Shown here: positions 5,690-12,006 of the stretch, piece by piece | How the letters are laid out: each line of letters begins with the position of its first letter | Position numbering within the stretch: the first letter of the stretch is position 1 | Source of the DNA: Candidatus Aenigmatarchaeota archaeon | Lineage (GTDB): Archaea; Aenigmatarchaeota; Aenigmatarchaeia; QMZP01; JAFGSV01 | Assembly (NCBI GenBank): GCA_020343635.1 | Contig: CP070804.1 | Span: 203,699 to 215,704 of the forward strand | Reading direction: 5' to 3' | DNA: 12,006 nt | The notes under the pieces: generated by a model | The model's input: only the letters and a program-made list of their open reading frames with translations | Databases searched by the model: none | Told to the model about the DNA's origin: nothing | Position numbers and translations under genes: made by a program

Positions 5690-8191
5690 ATGGGGTATAG
5701 AATATTAGCACTATTAACGTTTCTTTTCATACTAGTTAGTGCGAATTCTTCTTATGCGTTAACAGGAACAGTTACTCTAATATCCCCTTATGACTTAGAC
5801 CATACAAACGAAACCAACGACACCGTTCCATTCAACTTCACATTCACGGATCCTGACAACGCTACTGCAGATTGTACACTCTTCTTCAACGGATCTCAGA
5901 GAGGTACGATGAATGCATTGAACGGTAGCTATAACGTGATATATGCGGATCAGGACATGACCGAAGGACATATAGCATGGTACATTAACTGCATCAACGG
6001 GACCAACGTTTCATCGTCAGAAAGGAGGCTCACCGTTGACAGGACAAATCCTGCGATCACTATCAATCTTACGTCATATGAAATCTTCAATATAACTGTA
6101 CCGGCTTCGACTTCAGAAATCGTTAACATATCCCTGATAAGGAACGTTATAAGTTACAATATATTCGAAGAACTAACGCAGTTTGTAATATGCAATATAT
6201 GGTCACAGGGTGTCAGCAGGGACACTCACACATATTTCATAACAGAAGCGTTCAGCGTCCGAGTGGTAGCGTTCTACAGTCCGGATGGCGTGCATGACTT
6301 CTATGTCACCTGCCGTGATAATGCTGGCAATGTCGGAACCTCTGAAACAATCACCATAAACAAGACCTCTCCGAAACCTCTCAAGATAAATTCACCTGCG
6401 AATACGACGTATGACTACAGGACTAACCTGGCCCTGAATTTCGAATATTACAGTCCCACCTTTCCCAGTGCTTACATGGCCTATTTTTTCTCAGAGCTTT
6501 CAGGAGCTTCCAGCGGGGGTAATATCATAACGGGAAACACTACTTTCACTGTACCTGATGATGGCAATTACGAACTGGAAATCCAATTCCAAGATATTTC
6601 GCTCGGTATACAGAATTCAACAGTATATTTCAGTGTTGATACAACACCTTCTTCGAACTCCATAACCTTCGAGTGGCCGGCCGGAGTCATCTTCAGTCAA
6701 AGCTCAGTTACGGTCAATATCAGCACAGACGAAGATGTCGGAGCCTGCCTGCTGTCGCTTGACAAGGGCGGAAACGTGTCAATGAGCATGACAAACAACC
6801 AGTCCTGGTATTACAGCTTTATAGGCCTCACTGAAGGTCTCCACGAGCTGGACGTCTGGTGTGACGATAGTGGTGTGTGGATAACTGAAAATGACAGCTT
6901 CCGCGTGCTGACGACAGGCTTCTACATAGACATCCAGCAGCCTCTCAACAAAACGTACTGGAACACAGATTCCTTTGACGTATACGTCAACACCAATCTG
7001 GATGTTGTAGACTGCGAACTTTATCTTTTATTTTTTGGGGATTCAAGCCCCCGGGGTCCCTTCGGAATGGTTGAGGAAAGCAGCAAGGTGTGGAGTTATA
7101 ACATGACTGATGTCGACGAGGGTTCATACAGCCTGACCGTGGGATGTACCGACACTGTGGGGTTGTACAACTCCAGCACTGTACAGTTCACAATCAGGGA
7201 AGATGAATGCGAGAACAACGAGACAGGGATATGCACAGGCGCAGAGCAGTGTGTTAATTCGCTCTGCGTTGACATAATATGTACAGGATGCACATACGCC
7301 GATGAACACAGGTGCAAGCCGTACGAGTGCTGCTCCGATGATGACTGTCTTGAAACACAGAAATGCGTTTCCGAAGTATGCGTGGAGATTAGCTGCGACT
7401 GCGGCTACATAGAGGACAACATATGCTTTGAGTACGAGTGCTGCTCCAACTTCGACTGCGGAAATAATGAAGAGTGCAACACAGTGACACATGAATGCGT
7501 TCAGAAAAACCTCACTCTGCTGTTCCCGGCTGCTGCAATAGTGGGTGAGGAATTCAGAATAGTGCTTGTGGATCAGAATAACGAGCCCGTTGAGGGGGCA
7601 AAGATAAGGATAGAGTACAGATCCGGTATCGAGGAAAGCTACACAACCGATGATGCTGGGGTGGTGACACTGATACCAAAGGAGGCGGGGCAGATAATAG
7701 TCAAGGCTGACCTTGCCGGATTTGACAGGAAAATCGCGACTTTCGATATAACACCCGGCATTGATATCGCTGCCATTATACTGCTCATATTAGTCGCTGC
7801 CGCTGGACTGACAGGCTTCTTTTACTGGAAAACCCTTCCTCCTCTCAGCCTGAAGAAGGTGGTGGAAGGTCAGAATGTTTTGCTGAGGATCAAGAACAGG
7901 ACCGATGAGTACATGGACAACGTTATGATACTCGACAGTGTCCCGAGGGGGGCTTTCGTGACATCTGGACTCATGCCCAGGATTGAGGATATGGGAAATG
8001 TGAGTAACCTAACATGGGTTGCAACGCTCAGTGAGGATGAGGAGATAACCATAAACTACCAGGCGGTCCAGACAGGTGAAAACTTCTTCGTCAGGGTGGG
8101 TGATGACGAATACGAGAGTGGATCGGCTATAGTTTCGATACTGAACAGGCTGTTATCGAAGTTCAAAAAGGAGGAGGAAACCGGTTACTGA
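5690..8191 (+). CDS. membrane-anchored surface protein with Ig-like region and Cys-rich repeats
   Basis: The 833-residue product is a secreted, anchored surface protein. It starts with a signal peptide (about 1-23, hydrophobic core LALLTFLFILV, Ala before the likely cut). Residues about 25-500 are beta-rich Ig/fibronectin-like segments with recurring endings such as SVDTTPSSN and VDRTNPAI, and with phrases of the type FYVTCRDNAGNVGTS that are common in such domains. By hand count there are about 24 Asn-x-Ser/Thr sequons before the membrane segment, suggesting heavy N-glycosylation. Residues about 505-603 hold 20 cysteines in tandem repeats. A carboxypeptidase-regulatory-like beta domain (about 608-688) follows, then one membrane helix (about 692-713). 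Lysines after it suggest that the last 115 or so residues lie inside the cell. That tail resembles DUF11-type beta domains. The first 60 bases of the gene are very AT-rich (18 G+C). The specific function is unknown. Confidence 0.85.
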   Translation: MGYRILALLTFLFILVSANSSYALTGTVTLISPYDLDHTNETNDTVPFNFTFTDPDNATADCTLFFNGSQRGTMNALNGSYNVIYADQDMTEGHIAWYINCINGTNVSSSERRLTVDRTNPAITINLTSYEIFNITVPASTSEIVNISLIRNVISYNIFEELTQFVICNIWSQGVSRDTHTYFITEAFSVRVVAFYSPDGVHDFYVTCRDNAGNVGTSETITINKTSPKPLKINSPANTTYDYRTNLALNFEYYSPTFPSAYMAYFFSELSGASSGGNIITGNTTFTVPDDGNYELEIQFQDISLGIQNSTVYFSVDTTPSSNSITFEWPAGVIFSQSSVTVNISTDEDVGACLLSLDKGGNVSMSMTNNQSWYYSFIGLTEGLHELDVWCDDSGVWITENDSFRVLTTGFYIDIQQPLNKTYWNTDSFDVYVNTNLDVVDCELYLLFFGDSSPRGPFGMVEESSKVWSYNMTDVDEGSYSLTVGCTDTVGLYNSSTVQFTIREDECENNETGICTGAEQCVNSLCVDIICTGCTYADEHRCKPYECCSDDDCLETQKCVSEVCVEISCDCGYIEDNICFEYECCSNFDCGNNEECNTVTHECVQKNLTLLFPAAAIVGEEFRIVLVDQNNEPVEGAKIRIEYRSGIEESYTTDDAGVVTLIPKEAGQIIVKADLAGFDRKIATFDITPGIDIAAIILLILVAAAGLTGFFYWKTLPPLSLKKVVEGQNVLLRIKNRTDEYMDNVMILDSVPRGAFVTSGLMPRIEDMGNVSNLTWVATLSEDEEITINYQAVQTGENFFVRVGDDEYESGSAIVSILNRLLSKFKKEEETGY
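7289..7507 (+). repeat. tandem 37-codon Cys-rich repeat in the surface-protein gene
   Basis: Two consecutive 37-residue units share the pattern C-x-Y...C-x-x-YECCS-x-x-DC-x4-x-C-x4-C-V. The core is identical at the DNA level over 16 bases (GTACGAGTGCTGCTCC at 7321-7336 and 7432-7447, 111 bases apart). A degenerate related unit precedes them (cysteines near residues 506-526). Such CC/DC-type units occur in other archaeal surface proteins and are presumably disulfide-bonded. Confidence 0.75.
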
Positions 8192-8196
8192 GCTAA

Positions 8197-8206
8197 TTTT
8201 TTTATC
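8197..8206 (+). promoter_or_regulatory. TATA-like box of the coiled-coil/OB gene
   Basis: TTTTTTTATC is centred about 27 bases before the ATG at 8228, in the 36-base gap after the surface-protein gene. The same TTTTTATC core precedes the NFACT gene. The T-run could also help terminate the upstream transcript. Confidence 0.5.
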
Positions 8207-8227
8207 ACTTGGCAACAAAATAAGTTT

Positions 8228-9199
8228 ATGGCTGAAAAAAGAAGGGTGGAAGATGACTTTTCCATAATACTTGGAAAGAGGGTCATCAAGGATGAAAAAA
8301 AGGAAAAGTCAGCTAAAGTGAAGAAGACGCCGGGGGCGAAGCCGAAGGTTCATGAGACCGTAGAGAAGAGACCTGACATCGCTGTCCAGAGCCTGGACGA
8401 GCTCCTGAAGAGAAAGGACGAACTTGAGGCCTTCATGCAATCTCTTGATGATGCCCACAAGAGCTCCAAATTCCCTGAATACACATACGACAGGCTGAAG
8501 AAGAAGATGGATGTGGAACTCATCAACGTGAACAAGGAAATTGAGAAAAGGGGATACAAGGAAGTGAAGAAGGAGACGGAAAAGCTGAACAGCGATATAA
8601 ACACTATAAAGAAAGTAGTTTCATCTGCGAAGACCCAGGGAGAAAAGGCGTTACGGACGGACTATGATCAGAAGCCGGGACCTGAATACCACAGGATAGA
8701 GATGCTTGAGAATGAAATGCGCGACCTGTCTGAGAAGCTCGAACATTTCTACAACAGGCTGAAGGATGGCGTCGATAAGGTTTATTCCGGTGCTGACAGG
8801 GAGATGGTGAAAAGCGTCAGGTATCTAAAGAACGAGATGGACACCATAAAGTCAAGGCTTTCGGATTTCGTCAGGAAGAGCGAACTGAACTTTGTTACCG
8901 GAACGCCGTCCAAGGTCCCTGTAAGGAGGGATCCTGAAGATGTGGCCGACAATGTCGTGCAGCTTGACGAATTGTCAAATAACGTGGGAAAGACGGTGAT
9001 CATCAATAGCAAGCTCAGCCTTTTCAACAAGGCCGACAAAGGCAAGACCAAGCTTTACTGGTACAGGATAGACGACGGGACGGATACCTGCATAATGACC
9101 AGCTACGAGAAGCTGGGAGAGAAGGTGGCCAAGATAGTCGGGGAAGTCAAGAAGACAGCAGGGGGTTCCTGTTACATACTATTCAAGCACTTTGCATGA
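8228..9199 (+). CDS. coiled-coil protein with C-terminal OB-like domain, function unknown
   Basis: I do not recognise a named family for this 323-residue protein. It is soluble and very charged. Residues 1-50 are a basic, Lys-rich, probably disordered tail. Residues about 55-108 form a helical hairpin (LDELLKRKDELEAFMQSLDD, then YTYDRLKKKMDVELINVNKEIEKRG) of a kind common in archaeal coiled-coil proteins. Residues about 110-135 and 155-220 are further coiled coil. The last 75 residues (248-323) alternate hydrophobic strands and a glycine turn (VGKTVIINSKL, LYWYRIDDGTD, KVAKIVGEV, SCYILFKHF), the pattern of a small OB-fold as in nucleic-acid-binding proteins. It stands between the surface-protein and NFACT genes, each with its own promoter candidate, so a shared job is not shown. 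The OB call is by eye. Confidence 0.7.
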   Translation: MAEKRRVEDDFSIILGKRVIKDEKKEKSAKVKKTPGAKPKVHETVEKRPDIAVQSLDELLKRKDELEAFMQSLDDAHKSSKFPEYTYDRLKKKMDVELINVNKEIEKRGYKEVKKETEKLNSDINTIKKVVSSAKTQGEKALRTDYDQKPGPEYHRIEMLENEMRDLSEKLEHFYNRLKDGVDKVYSGADREMVKSVRYLKNEMDTIKSRLSDFVRKSELNFVTGTPSKVPVRRDPEDVADNVVQLDELSNNVGKTVIINSKLSLFNKADKGKTKLYWYRIDDGTDTCIMTSYEKLGEKVAKIVGEVKKTAGGSCYILFKHFA

Positions 9200-9208
9200 A
9201 AATGCTGC

Positions 9209-9216
9209 TTTTTATC
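9209..9216 (+). promoter_or_regulatory. TATA-like box of the NFACT gene
   Basis: TTTTTATC is centred about 28 bases before the ATG at 9241 and lies 10 bases after the preceding stop. It repeats the core seen at 8199-8206. No Shine-Dalgarno sequence is seen before the ATG, which fits a leaderless transcript. Confidence 0.5.
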
Positions 9217-9240
9217 TTCTCTGAACCATAATTAAACATT

Positions 9241-11238
9241 ATGAATGCTGAGCTGAAATCCTTCGACTTCAGGTTCATGGTAAAGGAGCTCCGGGCTTCT
9301 GTTCTTGGCGGTAAGTTCCGCAAGGTTTACCAGTACGGACCTGGGCAAAAGAGCTTCCTTTTTGACGTGTACGTCTCTACCAAAGGCAATTTCTGGCTCT
9401 ACTCGGACCCTCAAAAGATGTTCCTTGCCCATCACAAGAAGGAGGCCCCTGAGACGCCGCCTAACTTCTGCATGTTCCTGAGGAAGCACCTGATAGGGTC
9501 GACAATCAAGGACGTGAGACAGCACGGATTCGACAGGATCGTAGAAATCGCCACGGACAAGAGCATAATCATATTCGAGTTCATACCGCCCGGGAATGTG
9601 ATATTGTGCGACAGGTTCTACAACATCATAATGCCGCTTCAGGTGCAGAGATGGAAAGACAGGGAAATCCTGCCGAAGAAGCCTTACAGGTATCCGCCTG
9701 AGAATGTCAACCCCTATAACATCTCACTTGAGAGTTTCAGGAAGATTGTCTCCACAAGAGAGGAAAAAACAGGCTCTGTCATTGCAAAGCTTGGTTTCGG
9801 TTCAACATATGCGAACGAAATTTGCTCAATGGCAAATGTTAACCCGGACAGTGAGTCAGGGCGCCAGTCCCGGGAAGACATCTCAAAGCTCTTCGAGGCC
9901 ATGAAGAGCCTCGGGAATGCGAAAGGGCAGCCGGTCACGTACGAAGATGGAACCGTATTTCCGTTCCCTCTCCGGACCAAGAAGGAGAGCATCAAGAGCA
10001 AGTGGTCCAGCCTGTCGGCCCCCCTGGACGAAATGTTCTCCAGGCATGCAGCTGAAGAGGCGCAAAAAGAGCGAACAGCAGTGGTAGAGGAGAAGAAGGG
10101 AGAAATCGAGAGGATAATAGAGCGTCAGAAGGCGGCCGTGGAAAGGATGAAGGAGCGACGCTCGCATGACAAGGACAAGGCCGATACCATATACAGGTTC
10201 TACGGCCTTGTCGAGGACATACTGAACGGCATACGGATGGCGAGGGACAGCGGCCTCGGCTGGGAGGAGATAAAGAGGAGGGTGCAGAGCGAGCAGACTC
10301 CAGAGGCCGACTCCATAGTAGAGATAAAGGAGCACGAGGGCGTTGTCGTGGTGGAGCTGGGCGGAAAGCAGATAGAGCTGGACTTCACGAAATCAGTCGA
10401 GGAGAACGCGGCCGATTATTACGAGGATTCCAAGGACGCCAGGAGAAAAGCTGAGGGGGCTGAATCAGCCATGGCCGGCAAGATTGGCGAGATGGGTATG
10501 ATAGCGGCACTTCCAACAGCAGAGCAATCTGTGATAAAGGAGAAGAAGCCCAGGAAGCCGAGGAAGAAGTGGTACGAGAGGTTCAAGTGGTTCGTATCCA
10601 GCAGGAAGTTCCTGATAGTGGCCGGCAAGGACGCCACCACCAACGAGAACCTTATAAAGAAGAAGACCGACGATTCAGACTGGGTGCTGCACACGGATAT
10701 CCAGGGTTCAGCCTTCGTCGTGATTAAGACGAAATCCCCAAGAGGGACCAAGTTTGCCGGGCTCAAGGAGGGGGAGATTCTCTCTCCGGACGTGCTGAAG
10801 GAGGCCTCCGAAATAGCCGCTGCCTGCTCGCAAGCGTGGAGCAGGGGGCTGGGAAACATAGACGTCTACGCGGTCAGGCCCAACCAGGTATCTAAGACTC
10901 CGCCCAGCGGCATGAGCCTGCCAAGGGGGTCCTTCATGATTTACGGTTCGCGCCAGTGGTTCAGGGACGTCGAGGTGAAGATGGCCATAGGTGCCCTTGT
11001 TGACAGGGGTATGCAGAAGGCCGAGGCCATAGCCGGACCTGTGATGGCGCTGAGGACATTTTCGAAGTATTTCGTCACCATAAAGCCCGGTGACGTTCCG
11101 TTACAGCAGCTGGCGAATGAGATAAAGAAGAAGCTCTCTTACAAGGCAACACCTGAGGACAGGCCGCTGATAGACCAGATAAACACGGACGACTTCCAGA
11201 GGCTCATTCCGTCGAGCAGCGGCATGCTGGTCGGATGA
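9241..11238 (+). CDS. rqcH: NFACT-family ribosome quality-control protein (RqcH/Rqc2 homologue)
   Basis: Rqc2/RqcH binds large ribosomal subunits carrying stalled peptidyl-tRNA and directs addition of C-terminal tails that mark the peptide for degradation. The 665-residue product shows the full domain order. NFACT-N covers about 1-175 with FDRIVEI near residue 97; Asp98-Arg99 correspond to the DR pair required for tail synthesis in Bacillus RqcH. A helix-hairpin-helix segment (VIAKLGFGSTYANEIC) is near 180-196, and long charged coiled coils occupy about 265-315 and 385-410. A basic stretch KKPRKPRKKW leads into NFACT-R from about 444 (FLIVAGKDATTNENLIKK, then HTDIQGSAFVVIK), continuing to VRPNQVSKTPPSGMSLPRGSF. 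The C-terminal part (about 575-665) is the usual archaeal extension. Length and order match archaeal members, and nothing appears broken. It ends 12 bases before a convergent gene. Confidence 0.93.
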   Translation: MNAELKSFDFRFMVKELRASVLGGKFRKVYQYGPGQKSFLFDVYVSTKGNFWLYSDPQKMFLAHHKKEAPETPPNFCMFLRKHLIGSTIKDVRQHGFDRIVEIATDKSIIIFEFIPPGNVILCDRFYNIIMPLQVQRWKDREILPKKPYRYPPENVNPYNISLESFRKIVSTREEKTGSVIAKLGFGSTYANEICSMANVNPDSESGRQSREDISKLFEAMKSLGNAKGQPVTYEDGTVFPFPLRTKKESIKSKWSSLSAPLDEMFSRHAAEEAQKERTAVVEEKKGEIERIIERQKAAVERMKERRSHDKDKADTIYRFYGLVEDILNGIRMARDSGLGWEEIKRRVQSEQTPEADSIVEIKEHEGVVVVELGGKQIELDFTKSVEENAADYYEDSKDARRKAEGAESAMAGKIGEMGMIAALPTAEQSVIKEKKPRKPRKKWYERFKWFVSSRKFLIVAGKDATTNENLIKKKTDDSDWVLHTDIQGSAFVVIKTKSPRGTKFAGLKEGEILSPDVLKEASEIAAACSQAWSRGLGNIDVYAVRPNQVSKTPPSGMSLPRGSFMIYGSRQWFRDVEVKMAIGALVDRGMQKAEAIAGPVMALRTFSKYFVTIKPGDVPLQQLANEIKKKLSYKATPEDRPLIDQINTDDFQRLIPSSSGMLVG

Positions 11239-11262
11239 TGCCAGAAAATTTTATCTCTTTGA
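11239..11262. terminator. possible T-rich terminators between convergent genes
   Basis: The 12-base gap after the NFACT stop and the following bases read GAAAATTTTATCTCTTT on the plus strand, a short T-rich run of the sort that ends archaeal transcripts. On the minus strand the methyltransferase stop runs into AAAATTTTC. No stem-loop is evident. This is a weak call. Confidence 0.25.
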
Positions 11263-12006
11263 AGAGACTAGTATCATTCCTGAACCCGAATCACCGATAT
11301 TGATTCCAAGTGTGCTGTAAGGTAATACAGCACAGTACAACCTTCTTAGAGGTCTTACATAATCCATCACTTTTGAAAGCGTCCCCCTCTCACCGCTCGG
11401 ATCGGCTCTATAAGTCTTGATGTGTGTGCTTTCAAGAGCTCTTCTCGCGAGCTCAAAGGGGACACCCATTGTGTAACTCCCTGTGACATCGAATCCACTA
11501 TCAGTTAGCATCGAATGCATTTCTTTCAGTGAATATTCTCTGACATGATAGCTATAACGGGGAGGATCATTGAACGGATTGTTAGGCGTCGATAGTATGA
11601 GCTGACCACCTGTTCTGAGATTCCTACCTATATTGTGAAGAAAGCGCTCCGGATCCTCGAGATGTTCAATCGTTTCAAAGGAAACTATCTTGTCCATTTC
11701 TTCACTCAAAGAAAGATCAGTCCCATCTTCAAAGTCATGTGGAACAAATACAACCGAAGATCTCTGATGCATCCCTGAGTCGGCTATCATTGCAACCATT
11801 TCAGGGTGGTCAACTCCATAATATGTTTTGAATCTCAGCAATTCTGAAAGGTAACCGGAACCGCATGAAATATCTGCGATAACATCATCTGTAGACAGGT
11901 ACCTGTTAGCAAATCGTGCTCTACTAATCTGCATATCTGAGGCTAGCCTTGACATGTCTTTTTCATGGGCTTCAGTTAACGGATCGCCTTCAAAAAATAA
12001 TTCGAA
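11251..12006 (-). CDS. class I SAM-dependent methyltransferase, 5' end outside the window
   Basis: The frame stays open through the right edge: 17 codons precede the internal ATG at 11955, including EGDPLTEAHEKD, which reads like the family N-terminus, so the gene is partial. 251 codons are visible. Motif I is ADISCGSGYLSELL, with an acidic end of strand two in YYGVDHPE. The IVSFETIEHLEDPERFL segment and the GGQLILSTPNN strand are typical of Methyltransf_11/23-type enzymes. NPFNDPPRYSYHVREYSLKEM resembles the continuation seen in methyltransferases from glycan or polysaccharide clusters. The substrate cannot be told. The gene is AT-rich (about 38% G+C in two sampled 60-base lines, against 58% in a sampled NFACT line), suggesting a different origin or a neighbouring AT-rich island. 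Confidence 0.85.
   Translation of the reverse strand, partial: FELFFEGDPLTEAHEKDMSRLASDMQISRARFANRYLSTDDVIADISCGSGYLSELLRFKTYYGVDHPEMVAMIADSGMHQRSSVVFVPHDFEDGTDLSLSEEMDKIVSFETIEHLEDPERFLHNIGRNLRTGGQLILSTPNNPFNDPPRYSYHVREYSLKEMHSMLTDSGFDVTGSYTMGVPFELARRALESTHIKTYRADPSGERGTLSKVMDYVRPLRRLYCAVLPYSTLGINIGDSGSGMILVSSKR

Noticed and set aside
7124..7492. 122-codon open frame on the minus strand across the Cys-rich repeats
   Set aside because: The plus-strand frame has a clear protein repeat pattern and continues through the whole gene; the minus frame is a shadow.
9883..10335. 150-codon open frame on the minus strand
   Set aside because: It is antisense to the NFACT coiled coil; the Leu/Arg/His-rich product is what a complement of Glu/Lys/Arg-rich codons gives.
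1..12006. CRISPR arrays, tRNA or rRNA genes, insertion sequences, toxin-antitoxin or defence genes
   Set aside because: No spaced short repeats, cloverleaf, terminal inverted repeats or transposase motifs were seen, and gaps are too short to hide most of these.

Overview
The window reads as chromosome of an archaeon, most likely an uncultivated euryarchaeal or DPANN-type lineage; nothing seen fixes the phylum. The evidence is an archaeal gene set (a MEMO-family protein, ThiI without a rhodanese domain, a TtuA/Ncs6-like PP-loop protein with two zinc ribbons, ScpA/ScpB, an archaeal-type NFACT protein, a heavily sequon-rich surface protein). In addition, AT-rich TATA-like boxes lie about 24-31 bases upstream of most start codons, usually with no Shine-Dalgarno sequence, which suggests leaderless transcripts. 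Coding density is very high: the longest gap is 91 bases, and there are no RNA genes, insertion sequences or CRISPR arrays.

Left part (1-3926): the 3' end of a MEMO gene runs rightward and its stop overlaps the stop of a convergent leftward gene. Four leftward genes follow: thiI, an AT-rich NagB-like sugar-phosphate deaminase, a divergent TtuA/Ncs6-like protein, and a HypA-like zinc-ribbon protein. They are close together, but each has its own TATA-like box, often touching or overlapping the stop codon of the gene behind it. Two of the four point to tRNA sulfur chemistry.

Middle and right (4018-11238): after a 91-base divergent promoter region, rightward genes encode ScpA, a small four-helix membrane protein, ScpB, a large surface protein (signal peptide, Ig-like region, Cys-rich repeats, one membrane anchor, C-terminal domain), a coiled-coil protein with an OB-like end, and the ribosome quality-control protein NFACT/RqcH (Rqc2). 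The ScpA-membrane protein-ScpB block looks translationally coupled. The last three genes each have a promoter candidate.

Right edge (11251-12006): a leftward class I SAM-dependent methyltransferase, open at the window edge and clearly AT-richer than its neighbours.

Most of the window is conserved housekeeping. The best leads are the TtuA/Ncs6-like protein whose PP-loop reads SGGPGS instead of SGGxDS, the membrane protein between scpA and scpB, the HypA-like protein without the nickel-binding start, the AT-rich NagB gene with an internal insertion, and the unassigned coiled-coil/OB protein. I found no convincing new defence or mobile system.
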